From NCBI GenBank assembly GCA_011947345.1, contig JAAVTG010000116.1, positions 1-64,000 of the forward strand: DNA of 64,000 nt. The letters are read 5' to 3'. Origin of the DNA: Phytophthora quininea (Eukaryota; Oomycota; Peronosporomycetes; Peronosporales; Peronosporaceae). This document shows, piece after piece, positions 21,175 through 30,765 of this stretch. The stretch's first letter is position 1. Each line of letters starts with the position of its first letter. The notes under the pieces were generated by a model. The model saw only the letters and a list, made by a program, of their open reading frames with translations. It was not told the DNA's origin and searched no databases. The translations under genes were made by a program, and so were the position numbers.

Positions 21175-22667
21175 ATGAGCGACCCCAAGAAGCGACGAGT
21201 CGAGAGTGACGAAGGCAGCGCTGTCATGGAGATTGCGGATCTCCTGACAGTCGTGAATGTCGTTTGCCGCGAGCACCCGCGGGTACATGCGCTCGGACAC
21301 GTAACGAAGGCAATCGACGAGCTGGTCGACGACTGGACACTGCTGAAAGCTGTCAAGGGTGGTAGCGTCCACCTCGCGGCGCGGATGATGAGGAAAATAG
21401 GTGAGAGCGAGACGAAAGTCGACGAAGAGAAGCGAAAACAGTATCGGAAAGCGGTGGGGTATGCTGCTGCGATGGGGAACCTCGCTATGGTTCAGAAACT
21501 ACGACAATGGTCTACCATTCCGATGAGCCAAGAGGTGGCAGTCACTGCGGCTTTAAATGGGAATCTTCCTCTGCTGCAATGGCTGAAGGACGAGGCGGAT
21601 GTGTCATTCCATCGCAACAATCTCTGGGCTGAGGACGTGGCATTCGACGTCGCTGCACAGCGAGGATGTTTGGAGACGGTTCAGTGGCTTGTGACGGCGT
21701 TTCCGGATATGGTGTGGACGCTGAGCCCTGCAGCACGTGGAGGTCATCTTAAAATGGTCAAGTGGCTGGACCAACACGCGAATCTGGACGTTGCGAACCT
21801 CCCCGGCCGGATCGAGTTGCTGGATCATCTCCACTTTTCTGTGCCATACAGCTATATCGAAGCGTGCAACACAAGTCCCGATAAACTATTTGAAGGCGTG
21901 CAGTTGAGGTTTCGTGAAGCCTTTCACGAAAGCAGGGCATCAGGCCCCACCGACGCCATGGACTTGGCTGCGCGAAATGGTCACTTGATGTGCTTCAGTG
22001 GCTGCACGAGCATCGGCCGGAGGGATGTTCAGCCGCAGCAATCAACAGCGCTGCCAAAACAGGCAACATGGAGATACTCCTGTGGTTGGACTCGCATTGC
22101 AGCGAACAATGGACGGAAGAAGCCATGGATTATGCGAGTCTGGGCGGACATCTTTCCGTTGTTCAGTGGATGCATACCAACCGCAGCGAAGGGTGCAGCA
22201 GACACGCTATGGATTGGGCAGCGAAGCAAGGGCACTTCGATGTGGTCAAATGGCTGCATTCAAATCGCTCAGAAGGGTGCTCAGTGTCAGCAATGAACTG
22301 GGCTGCCAAGGAAGGACACTTAGATGTCGTCCAGTGGCTTCATGAGAACCGCTCGGAGGGGTGCACGGTGAAAGCGATGGATTGGGCCGCCGAAAGAGGC
22401 CACCTCGATGTGGTGCAGTGGTTGCACACCAACCGAGAAGAAGGCTGTACGACTGCTGCCGTGGATATGGCGGCCGGGTACGGGTATTTGGAGGTGGTCA
22501 AGTGGCTATATGCCAATCGCACTGAAGGTGGCACGCTAATGGCAATCGATTTTGCAGAGCGAGGTGGACACCAGGATGTGCTGCAGTGGTTTGAAGAGCA
22601 GAATATCGACCTACCCATTCCCGGACATGTGCAAGAAGACGATGATAATGAGGAGGAGGGAGCGTGA
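21175..22667 (+). CDS. Ankyrin-repeat protein (one single-base shift)
   Basis: The start at 21175 gives MSDPKKRRVE. The N-terminal half is a divergent helical region. From about residue 90 it is a run of ankyrin-like repeats, the later ones in the pattern [26 protein letters not shown], seen at least eight times. The frame changes near 21990: the sequence reads CACTTGATGTG where repeats require CACTTGGATGTG, so one G is missing. The C-terminus is acidic (EDDDNEEEGA). Large families of such proteins are typical of Phytophthora; they are taken to bind other proteins, and the partner is unknown. The gene fills the spacer of the 879-bp inverted repeat. Confidence 0.85.
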
Positions 22668-22911
22668 GCACCGTGTATGAAAAGTAGCTTTTGATGTCCA
22701 CGGCTCCACAAAGGTTTGCATAAACTGTCAGTGATCAAGTGACATTCATGTAGTACTCAATAGTTATATTCATGTCCGCAAAACTTCCGCTGCCTTCGAA
22801 AGTCTCGTCAGACCGAGTAAATGTACAAAGCCAGCAAATACACTGTGAACAACCTCGGCGTCCTCGACGGCAACTCACAGTTTGCAAATTGGCCGACGTC
22901 CGTCTGTCGAT

Positions 22912-23244
22912 CTATCTCTTGACGTTCTGGTTCTCCTCCTTGGCGAACAGGTCGTCGAACTGGCGAGACTGGTTGATCGGGTTGCGCTTGAGGTTCGCCA
23001 TGCGGAAGCGGAACTGCCGCCACGAAGACCCGCGGTCCTCGCGCGGCTCCAGCGTGTGGTGCAGCTCGGCGAAGCGCTCCTCCTTGTTCACGTACACATC
23101 GGGGTTCTGGAACAGGTAGCGCAGCGACATGCCGGTAGCGGCCACGGCGGCGAACGAGGCGCAGAAGACGACGGGGAACGTGGCCTTGTCGGTGAGCCAG
23201 AGGTTGATGAGCTTGTATCCCTGGCGCTTGGCGATCTGGACCAT
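22912..23244 (-). CDS. B12D/MLRQ-like mitochondrial protein, copy 3
   Basis: This is a 110-residue product identical in translation to copy 2, located in the right arm of the inverted repeat. It points back toward the ankyrin gene, so the two converge. Its 5' flank matches copy 1 more closely than copy 2 in the core promoter (CAG in place of CAA). See copy 2 for the family reasoning. Confidence 0.78.
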   Translation of the reverse strand: MVQIAKRQGYKLINLWLTDKATFPVVFCASFAAVAATGMSLRYLFQNPDVYVNKEERFAELHHTLEPREDRGSSWRQFRFRMANLKRNPINQSRQFDDLFAKEENQNVKR

Positions 23245-23342
23245 GGTGGCGTTGGAGGAAGTGTGGTGTGATGTGGTGTGGTGGCGGGGTGGTGGTGGGG
23301 TGGGGTGCTGGTTAGCTGTAGACGACCGGTGTGATCAGTCGA

Positions 23343-23361
23343 GGGAAAACTGGGGAATGAA
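23343..23361 (-). promoter_or_regulatory. INR-FPR-like core promoter of B12D copy 3
   Basis: The minus strand reads TTCATTCCCCAGTTTTCCC, the same one-mismatch version found at copy 1, about 100 nt before the ATG. Confidence 0.6.
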
Positions 23362-23633
23362 CTGCCTGGGTCGAGTGCCGGTGAGGTGGTTGTGCATGGG
23401 CTACACGTGCAAGCTGAAAGAAATGCAGCACACGCTCTACCGTTCACGTTCATGCGTCCGAACGTCACACATGCGGCAACACCGCTGGCATATCGGTGGT
23501 GACTCGAACCAAGTTGCCATTGTGTTGTGTGGGGTTGCTCGTTTTGCAAAGACACGAAAAGATGTGGACGGGCGCAACAGTTTTCTCAGATGGTCGGTAA
23601 TACCGGTATAAAACCGGTTCGTATTCACCGAAA

Positions 23634-24338
23634 CGATTTGCAGCCGTATTGGATCGACTGAGCGATTGCTTTCGGTCAGATCAATTCATTTGGGTCGGGA
23701 GCGTATTTTGCTGCTAGGCAAACGCAGACGTTGTCACGGGCCCTTGGTCCGGTATCTGCACCATTGCCAAGAGTTTCTCGGTGGTATCGACAATGGAGAC
23801 CTTTCAGGATACAGTACCAGCGATTAAACCGACGAACCGACCTACCCTGCGTCAACAGCCAACTCGGAAAGCCCGATGCGGAAGATAAGACGCGAGGAGT
23901 TTCCACCAGCCTCTTCGTGGTGGATGCCAGCTCGAAGCCGACTGCCGTGAGGAGCCCCGTTGCTTGCTGCGAGGTATGCGGCCTTCGAGGGCGATTTGCT
24001 TCTCCGCGCCAGTCCACTTTATCTATCGGATCCCGGTGGTGATTGGGCGGTCCTGCAGAAATACGCAGGTTGCGCGGCAGATACGCGAGTCGATGATAGT
24101 GCCCTTCAACATCTGTGTCCCGAGCTCATTCAATTCATTCTCACCTCGGTATACTCACTCTCGCCAGTTGCGACCACATCTCCAGAATGCCACGACCTTC
24201 GGCAATGCGTATCTGCAGCACTTCAGCTCGTGTCTATGGAGATGGCACACCAACAGCACACAACGTGTGGCGCTAGCAGCATTGCGGCCGCCATGCGAGT
24301 CATTTTCCAAGTTCCTGCGTACTGCCTAGTTCTTCGCC
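23634..24338. other. Upstream region of B12D copy 4
   Basis: This stretch is not related to the upstream DNA of the other three B12D copies. A long plus-strand open frame runs through it from 23960 and on into the B12D sequence out of frame; I do not regard it as a gene. A GCTCATTC motif near 24124 is only a partial initiator match. Confidence 0.4.
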
Positions 24339-24671
24339 ATGGTTCGTGTCGCCAAGCGCCAGGGATACAAGCTCATCAACCTCTGGCTCACCGACAAGGC
24401 CACGTTCCCCGTCGTCTTCTGCGCCTCGTTCGCCGCCGTGGCCGCCACCGGCATGTCGCTGCGCTACCTGTTCCAGAACCCCGATGTGTACGTGAACAAG
24501 GAGGAGCGCTTCGCCGAGCTGCACCACACGCTGGAGCCGCGCGAGGACCGCGGGTCTTCGTGGCGGCAGTTCCGCTTCCGCATGGCAAACATCAAGCGCA
24601 ACCCGATCAACCAGTCTCGCCAGTTCGACGACCTGTTCGCCAAGGAGGAGAACCAGAATGTCAAGAGATAA
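24339..24671 (+). CDS. B12D/MLRQ-like mitochondrial protein, copy 4
   Basis: The 110-residue protein differs from the other copies mainly in the first residues (MVRVAKRQ against MVQIAKRQ) and one later site (ANIKRNP against ANLKRNP). DNA similarity to the other copies is close to complete inside the coding region but stops near the ATG and the stop codon. This suggests either a coding-sequence-only copy or strong conservation or conversion of the coding part. It is tail to tail with the gene at 24779. Confidence 0.77.
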   Translation: MVRVAKRQGYKLINLWLTDKATFPVVFCASFAAVAATGMSLRYLFQNPDVYVNKEERFAELHHTLEPREDRGSSWRQFRFRMANIKRNPINQSRQFDDLFAKEENQNVKR

Positions 24672-24778
24672 GTGATCGGAGTACCGACGACAGCATTTTG
24701 TTGCTGGAAAAGACATGCACAAAAATAATATATAATGTGAAAGTCGTGAGAGTTGTGCTTTGCTGAAGTTGTCCAAGC

Positions 24779-25631
24779 CTACCGAGCACTGAAGCTGTCC
24801 CAGTTCTTGTCGCTGCGTGGGTACTCGAGTGTGGCACGTTGTGTCGGACGATGCATCGTGAGCTTTGAGTTGCCGCCGATCGTATCAAACATGCCGGACA
24901 CGACACCACGGTGGTGATACGACAACTTGAGCGTCTTCGTATAGAAGCCTCGCTAGGGTAAAGCGCAGCGTCAGAAACAATGGATCCCCCTGAAAACAGC
25001 CTCTTTCCTACCTTCGTAAGCAGCTTCCGCGTCCAGAGCTGGATGTACCTGCACGCTGCCAGCGTCTCCGCCTCTAGGAACTTTGTCTTGCAGTAGTTCA
25101 TTGCTGTACTGAGTAGTTGCACTGATCGATCGAAGAAGCCCAGTCGACGCTCAAACGAGTCGATGCTCGGCTGATAGAACGGCGGGTGTAGCAACCCCCA
25201 GCCTTGCACGACCTCGTCTCGACAGAACAGCATCTGAGTGTGAATTGGCTCCAAATGCGAGAGCACCTGTCGCCGCCACTTCATGGGCACAACACGCGCG
25301 TGCACCCACAGGTTCATGCCGTTCATGGCAGTCTCCAGTTCCCATGCCTCAAACAAAAGCTTCTGCGTGCGATCGGCCATCGTCACGCACTTCTCGGACG
25401 CCAGACAACGGTCCAAGATGCGTCTAGAGTTGGATTTCTTGTGTGACCGCAACGACTGCAAGTGAGTTCCAGTGGGGTGCCGCCTTCCGAATTCCCTCGC
25501 CGTCGTAGATCCGCCGAGCTTCGAGCTCTCAAAGCCAAACCTTTGCCATTGTTATCGACGGAGTTGGCATTGCCGGTGGAGATCCCGAGCGACTGCCACG
25601 TTCCTTCCGCGAGCGATGATCGTCTTGCCAT
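24779..25631 (-). CDS. Unrecognised oomycete protein with one intron
   Basis: I do not recognise this protein. The start at 25631 gives MARRSSLAEG and a basic, Ser-rich N-terminus. A shift near 25460 needs one base. The core is helical, with tryptophans and an LWVHARVVPMKWRRQVL segment. A 59-nt intron (25011-24953, GTAGG...CCTAG) joins LLTK to RGFYTKTLKLSYHH, and the last exon ends TLEYPRSDKNWDSFSAR with TAG at 24779. The clean splice supports a real gene of about 260 residues. Its upstream end is 86 bp from the divergent UPF0598 gene, so they may share a promoter region. Confidence 0.6.
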
Positions 25632-25717
25632 CTTACTGCAGAGAAGTTGAAGTGGCGACCGTTACGAAGAAGAAAAACATTTATTAAAAAACGTTTTTCT
25701 AGGTTCGAAAGCGAAAA

Positions 25718-26580
25718 ATGATGCTGCGAAGCCCGCAGACTCTGCTCAGAGCGTGGCAGCGCTGGCCGAGAGCTTCTGTCGGTCTGCGTGCGTTCTGCAC
25801 TGCCGACGAAGACAAATACCTGGAGCTCAAGCAGTTGAAGGATATCAAGAGGTGCGAGAGGAAGGCAACAACACGGAATTGGCATGAGTCAAGCCACATG
25901 TATTAATTTGACTGGTTGTGTGCCATAGTGACGAGTTTTACGAGACCCAGAACCAACACCGAAGATACTTTTACTACATCGACTTGCAGGTATGGACTGT
26001 TTCACTGACTTATTCATAGCGTACCAAGCCTAATGACAATGTAAACAGGGTCGTCTGTTCCTGGAAGACACTCGCCCAAAGAACATTGCGACGTCGTTGA
26101 AGAGCGCCAAGTTCCTTCGGTTCTTTTCTCGCAAGTGCGGCCCAATACGATCGATCACTGCAAGTCTGTAGAAGAAGAAGAGTTTCTGGAGTACCCGTTC
26201 CGGTCTCCGTGTGGGAAGGAGATGAACTTCATCAAGTCTGCGGACCGTCCATTCGTGTTCGAAGACCTGCGCAAGGACGACGACGACGAGTGGACGCTCG
26301 TGTTCGGCGGCGGGACGCTCACAATGCCCTTCTTACCAGATTCACTGCGGATCTCTTTGTCCACTGGCCGACTGTACCACGACGTCAAGACCAAACACGT
26401 CTCGCCAGGAACCCGGACGGCGTCGCACTCGTGAGGTCCCAACTCGCCGTCGAGCTCGGCAAGCACATTGACGTCCACGACTTCCCCGACGACGTCGATT
26501 CGCTAGAAAACATCAATTCGATCGTAATCGGCGACTTTAGGTGGGAGAACGAGCACTACGCCATCCACGCCATCGAGTAA
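25718..26580 (+). CDS. UPF0598 (C8orf82-like) protein (two single-base shifts)
   Basis: Family members are conserved, likely mitochondrial proteins of unknown function. The N-terminus here is Arg-rich and free of acidic residues, fitting a mitochondrial targeting peptide. Introns at 25852-25928 and 25990-26048 join exons coding for RRYFYYIDLQGRLFLEDTRPKN and KFLRFF. A T4 run near 26128 lacks one T; with it the conserved FLRFFFS-VRPN segment appears. A second shift near 26395 leads into NPDGVALVRSQLAVEL. Family hallmarks are YYID.QG.LFL, FLRFFFS..RPN, the GGG..MPF.P segment and GRLYH. The start could be the ATG at 25718 or 25721. Confidence 0.8.
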
Positions 26581-26666
26581 ATCCAAGTATCCTGCACTTC
26601 AACTTGCCTATTTTTGTTTTACCCAATCGATTACCCAAATCAGTCCGCCATATTGAGACAGTCTCC

Positions 26667-27653
26667 ATGACGCCATCGACTAGCCCCGCCGTGTCCGCCG
26701 GCAACCGCGTGGCGCAGTTCATCGTGGTCACCGCCGTCTTCTGCGTGCTGTACCAGCTGTTCACGCGTCCAGCAGTCACCGTGGCGCCGTCTCCAGTGCC
26801 GTCCCCATCCCCACGCGGCGGCTACCGCAAGGGCGAAGACTCGCGGCGCTTCAGCTCGTCCGAAGTGACTGGCTTCCTGCTGTTCCTGGGGCTGTTTGGG
26901 CTCCTGCAGCACAAGAAGAAGAAGGACAAGGAGACAGAAGATGTTGCAGAGCAGAAGCAGAACGCCAGGATCATCCAGAGCCAGAGGAACAGCCTCCGAA
27001 GTGCAGCCTTTCGAGTGCAGGAGGCCTCGTTGATCCAATTGCCGCTGGACGTGCTGCACGAACTGCTGCTGTTCCTCCCACCCAAAGACCTGGTCAATTG
27101 TCCTTTGGTGTGTAAAGCTTGGGAGCTCCAGGTCGGAGACTCGGCTGAGACGCTCTGGAAAAGAGTGTTTGAACGAGACTTTGACGAGTCAGGCGAGAGG
27201 TTCGCACAAGTGTTCCCTGTGGAGTGCTACAAGCACTTCTACTTCCGACATCACTTGTCCAGAGCTGTCGAGCTGGCGAGGTTGCTGGGGATCACAGAAG
27301 GGAAGAAGTGCGTCGCTATTGAGGGCCAAGTGTACGACGTGACGGACTTCTTGGACCTACATCCAGGAGGGCCGCATGTCATTGGAGACGCGGTAGGAAC
27401 CGACGCCACCGTCATTTGGGATCAGTTCCGACACTCTGATGAGGCCAAAGACAGCATGCAGCAGTTTTTGGTACACGACGAAGTGCTTGCTCGGCCAGAG
27501 AGTGGAAAACTTCAAGGCAACTTGGCAGTTGTGGTGGCTCGATGGCGCAAGATCTCGTGGGCACTATCACACTCGCACTGCTTTGGAAGCATGGCTCCGA
27601 AGTTTGCCAATGCTGTATTCCGTTTCCACTCACGAGGAGTGGCGATGGAGTAA
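26667..27653 (+). CDS. Membrane protein with F-box and cytochrome b5-like domain
   Basis: The intact 328-residue frame has a hydrophobic stretch at 16-32 and another at 68-80, an F-box-like region at about 121-165 (QLPLDVLHELLLFLPPKDLV, then CPLVCKAWE), and a cytochrome b5-type heme domain at about 205-272. The heme-binding His pair is present in HPGG (232-235) and in QFRHSDEA. F-boxes bind Skp1 in SCF ubiquitin ligases; b5 domains bind heme. The combination suggests a membrane-tied, heme-sensing or lipid-related substrate adaptor, which is inference. It is tail to tail with the ALKBH2-like gene. Confidence 0.8.
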   Translation: MTPSTSPAVSAGNRVAQFIVVTAVFCVLYQLFTRPAVTVAPSPVPSPSPRGGYRKGEDSRRFSSSEVTGFLLFLGLFGLLQHKKKKDKETEDVAEQKQNARIIQSQRNSLRSAAFRVQEASLIQLPLDVLHELLLFLPPKDLVNCPLVCKAWELQVGDSAETLWKRVFERDFDESGERFAQVFPVECYKHFYFRHHLSRAVELARLLGITEGKKCVAIEGQVYDVTDFLDLHPGGPHVIGDAVGTDATVIWDQFRHSDEAKDSMQQFLVHDEVLARPESGKLQGNLAVVVARWRKISWALSHSHCFGSMAPKFANAVFRFHSRGVAME

Positions 27654-27719
27654 ACTGCTGCTGTAGCTGGATCTGTATAACGTTTGAGCAAAAAGTAATA
27701 TCTATGAGTTCCTCTGAAC

Positions 27720-28569
27720 CTAGTGGAAGCAGCGTAGCGTGACACTGAGTCTGGGCTCTCGACATTTGGCCATCTTCGGTACAGCGTGCTTGTGCGTCTT
27801 TTGCGTGGTGCCGCCCATGATCAGCAAGTCTCCGTCTCCCACCTGCAGCTCCAGTCGACTCACAGCCTTCTCGTCTTTCGGAGCATTCTTGGGGTTTTCT
27901 TCGTGAATACAAAGCGGCGAGTAGCCCCCAGTGACAGCGCCACGATAGGAGACCCAGCAATCATATCTCGCTCGTCGTCGGCGTGAGGTCCGATGTAATG
28001 GTCTCCGTTAGCGTACCAATTCACAAGTCCGCCAGTAAGTTTCGAGTTGTGCGTGTCTGGGTCTTCTACGATGTGCTTCATGTGCTCGACAGCGTGCTCC
28101 AGTCCCCGTGGGAACTTTGGCTGAGCTTCGTACGTCATGCCAGAGAATCTGTAGCTGCCCATTTCTCCACACAGCATCTGGAACCTTGGGATCTTGGTCG
28201 GCTTGCCGAACATCATGATGGACTCGTAGTGCTCTGGGTGGGCGTCCCAAGCTTGTTTGAACATGGCAGACCACGTTTGACGTTCTTCATCTTCTGACGG
28301 GTTATCATGCTTGAAAACTTGTTGATACCAGTGGGAACATGGTAGACCCAGCTGGAGTGGTCCGTCGTTAGGTACGAAATGGTTGCGTCTTGGCCGAAGA
28401 GCTGCTCCGCGGTGTTTGCTGGGAGATGGGCGTACTCAACGCTTGCCTTCTTCACACTACCCACCACACGATCGAGTGAGAAGTCCTCCACTGCGGTAGA
28501 TGTCGTCTTAGCACGCTTGACGGGGCTCTGATGAGGGTTTACTGAACGCTTCGTCTTCTTCGTGGCCAT
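27720..28569 (-). CDS. ALKBH2-like DNA demethylase, Fe(II)/2-oxoglutarate dioxygenase (two single-base shifts)
   Basis: AlkB enzymes remove methyl groups from damaged bases by oxidation. The start at 28569 is followed by a basic, nuclear-localisation-like N-terminus (KKTKRSVNPHQSPVKRAK). The core has VNWYANGDHYIGPHADDERD with the iron-binding H-x-D and the ALKBH2/3-type DDE, then SPIVALSLGATRRFVF. After a shift near 27895 the frame continues with GDLLIMGGTTQKTHKHAVPK, holding the second iron His, and REPRLSVTLR with the 2-oxoglutarate Arg. Another shift lies near 28325. Each needs one extra base. The PHADDERD-SP spacing favours ALKBH2 over ALKBH3. Confidence 0.85.
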
Positions 28570-28755
28570 TACTATTGATACGTTTGACTGCTGAACTGTT
28601 GCAAATATCACTCATGAACTCACTCACATTTTGACCCCTTTATCTCTCCAGCTATCAGTAGCTCGCGTCTAGCAACAACTCGTGCGCATGTACATACGAC
28701 TCTTCTTCTTAAGTTTCCCCGCTCAATAAATACATCGATCCAGCAACGCCGTCGC

Positions 28756-30765
28756 TTATTCAATGGTGAACCCCGTGATGTCCATCTGCACGATGAGCTT
28801 GACATACTCCCCTAGCACCTCCTTCGAGTTGTAGATCGGCAGGTCCAGGCGGTTGAAGCACGTGTGCGCCTTGGGGAACAAGAAGGACTGGTTCGTGCCA
28901 GCAAACGCGACGTTGAAGCGACGAACGCGACCATCACTGCTGATCAACCCCTTGAAACCTTGTGCAGGAACACGACTCGTGCCCGTGGCGAACTGCAGCA
29001 ATCGGACACGATCTTCGTTCTTCATTTCCTCCACCACCTCCCAGAACCACTCAATGTTGTTGAGCTCGAGCTCAGTCGGGAAGTTGTGCGTGAAGAACTT
29101 GAAGTCAGTGTGCTTCTTCCAGTCTTCCACATCGATGGAAGGCACGCCGCACATAAGTAGCTCTAGCTCCTGGTAATCGAACAGCTTCAGCAGACCCTCC
29201 GGCACCACGTCATACAGCGCGGTTAGGAACGCTAGCAGCTGGTCGCTCACGCTACCCAAGACATGGTATTTGAACAGCGCGTCCAAGTAGCGCATCCGAT
29301 TCTCGCTCGTGACATCGATGTTGGCGCCGCCTTCGACAAGCTCTACGACCTCCGGTTTGCCGTCCACGATACGCGTCGCTGTGAAGTCCAAACACAGAGG
29401 CTCAATGTCGTCAATCTTCTTCACCATCAGTGCGCTATTGTAAATTTCGTCGTCCAAGAATTGCAAATCCGAGAACGAGATTGGCACGCCGAGGATGTGC
29501 TTCAAGAAAGGCAGAGCCAAATGCACGGGCAGCAAGTGCTCTTCAAGAATCGCCTTGCCCACCAACCGTCCAGCGAACTCAAAGTACGCCAAGTGGTCCT
29601 CTTCTCCGAGCAGGGCGTCCGAACTGCCGTTAATCCAGTAGCTGCGCTCGTCGCCGACCGTGCTCACGAACATGCCAAAGTCCGGGTCGAACATTTCGGA
29701 AAAGAGAAGCGTGAACCACTCGCGCATCACTCCGCCAGCATCCAGCGCCGGTTCTCCATCAAACACCACGCGCCACCGCTGCCGTAATTGATAGGGCTTC
29801 ATGTCCGCCACCAACTCGAACGAGTCCTGCAACAAGTGGTCTCTTCGCACCACCAACTCGGCATGTCCTGACTCCCACGGCAACCACAGTCGATGGATCT
29901 CGGTTGAAAACCACCGGATCTTATCCGGGAACGGCAAGTTGTGCACGCCTTCGAGGTTCATGATCAGCTCCGAGCTGCCGGCTCCGTCCAAAATGTTAAT
30001 CCGGTAATGGAAATCCGTGGCCACCACGTCGCTCTCGTTCAGCACTAATTGTCCCAAAGAATCCCGTACGCGGATGTACCCCACCGATAAATTGCTGTCT
30101 CTCTCCGTCGAGTCCAAATACCTGCTGAGTGACATTCGTCCTCCCGGATCGCTCTCAAAGGACTCTCGGTTGGATCTGGAATACCTCTTGGACTCTTGTC
30201 GGACCCATCGATGCAGTCCATCCGTAGTCGGCATTCGTTTCCATTGCTGTCGTCGGCTAGCTGCCAATTGCAACTTGCTGAGTTTGGGTGCAGCCTTCTT
30301 CTTCTTGGCTGCCTTGGACGGTCGTCTTGAAAACTCGAAGCTCGGTCTGCCAAAGGAGCCGCCAATGGCGTCGTCTGCATGGGACGACGAGAAGGCTTCG
30401 GTCTCTCCGATACGACCCATTCGTTGGGCCGTACTGCTGCTGAGACTGCTCCGAGTGAAACTGTGACGACCGCTCTTCTTGCTGCCGGCGATCTCCCGCT
30501 CGGCGCCGCGTAGTGTCTGGCACAAGTCGCAGAGCTTGCGCTCCGGGTGGTTGAGGAACTTGCAGACGCCGCAACGCCACAGCGCCTGCTCCATGAAACT
30601 GTCGTTGAGCTCCTCGCGGTAGACATCGGCCGTCTCCTGGATAAACACGAGCGACTCGCGCTCGCGCTGCACTTGGATATGGCGGCAGAAGAAGAGCAGC
30701 AGCAGGATGGCGCCCACGAAGAGCAGCACGCTTATAGCCACGACCACCGCCAGGCCCGCGGTCAT
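28756..30765 (-). CDS. HECT E3 ubiquitin ligase with membrane anchor and RanBP2 zinc finger
   Basis: The intact 669-residue frame starts with a strong membrane helix (about 5-27). A RanBP2-type finger follows (W63; C65, C68, C79, C82), then a Ser/Arg-rich linker, then a full HECT domain. Visible HECT features are GGVMREWFTLLFSEMFDP, GRLVGKAILEEHLLPVHL and the C-lobe FLFPKAHTCFNRLDLP with the thioester Cys at about 636. HECT enzymes take ubiquitin on that Cys and pass it to substrates. RanBP2 fingers often bind ubiquitin or RNA. The anchor implies action at a membrane. The last residues FTIE end the C-lobe normally. Confidence 0.9.
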   Translation of the reverse strand: MTAGLAVVVAISVLLFVGAILLLLFFCRHIQVQRERESLVFIQETADVYREELNDSFMEQALWRCGVCKFLNHPERKLCDLCQTLRGAEREIAGSKKSGRHSFTRSSLSSSTAQRMGRIGETEAFSSSHADDAIGGSFGRPSFEFSRRPSKAAKKKKAAPKLSKLQLAASRRQQWKRMPTTDGLHRWVRQESKRYSRSNRESFESDPGGRMSLSRYLDSTERDSNLSVGYIRVRDSLGQLVLNESDVVATDFHYRINILDGAGSSELIMNLEGVHNLPFPDKIRWFSTEIHRLWLPWESGHAELVVRRDHLLQDSFELVADMKPYQLRQRWRVVFDGEPALDAGGVMREWFTLLFSEMFDPDFGMFVSTVGDERSYWINGSSDALLGEEDHLAYFEFAGRLVGKAILEEHLLPVHLALPFLKHILGVPISFSDLQFLDDEIYNSALMVKKIDDIEPLCLDFTATRIVDGKPEVVELVEGGANIDVTSENRMRYLDALFKYHVLGSVSDQLLAFLTALYDVVPEGLLKLFDYQELELLMCGVPSIDVEDWKKHTDFKFFTHNFPTELELNNIEWFWEVVEEMKNEDRVRLLQFATGTSRVPAQGFKGLISSDGRVRRFNVAFAGTNQSFLFPKAHTCFNRLDLPIYNSKEVLGEYVKLIVQMDITGFTIE

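Larger units (their letters stand above)
22755..23633 (-). repeat. 879-bp inverted repeat, right arm
   Basis: This is the reverse-orientation match of 20224-21102, carrying B12D copy 3, its promoter and 3' flank. Substitutions seen include two in the promoter element. Confidence 0.85.

Noticed and set aside
17938..24671. Whole B12D cluster as assembly artefact
   Set aside because: Copies differ in flanks, promoters and some residues, and two flanking ankyrin versions differ strongly, so simple duplication by assembly cannot explain all of it. It remains possible for one arm.
23960..24766. Long plus-strand open frame of 268 codons
   Set aside because: It overlaps B12D copy 4 in another frame, and the part inside B12D is only the shadow of the conserved gene. 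The upstream part has no recognised pattern.
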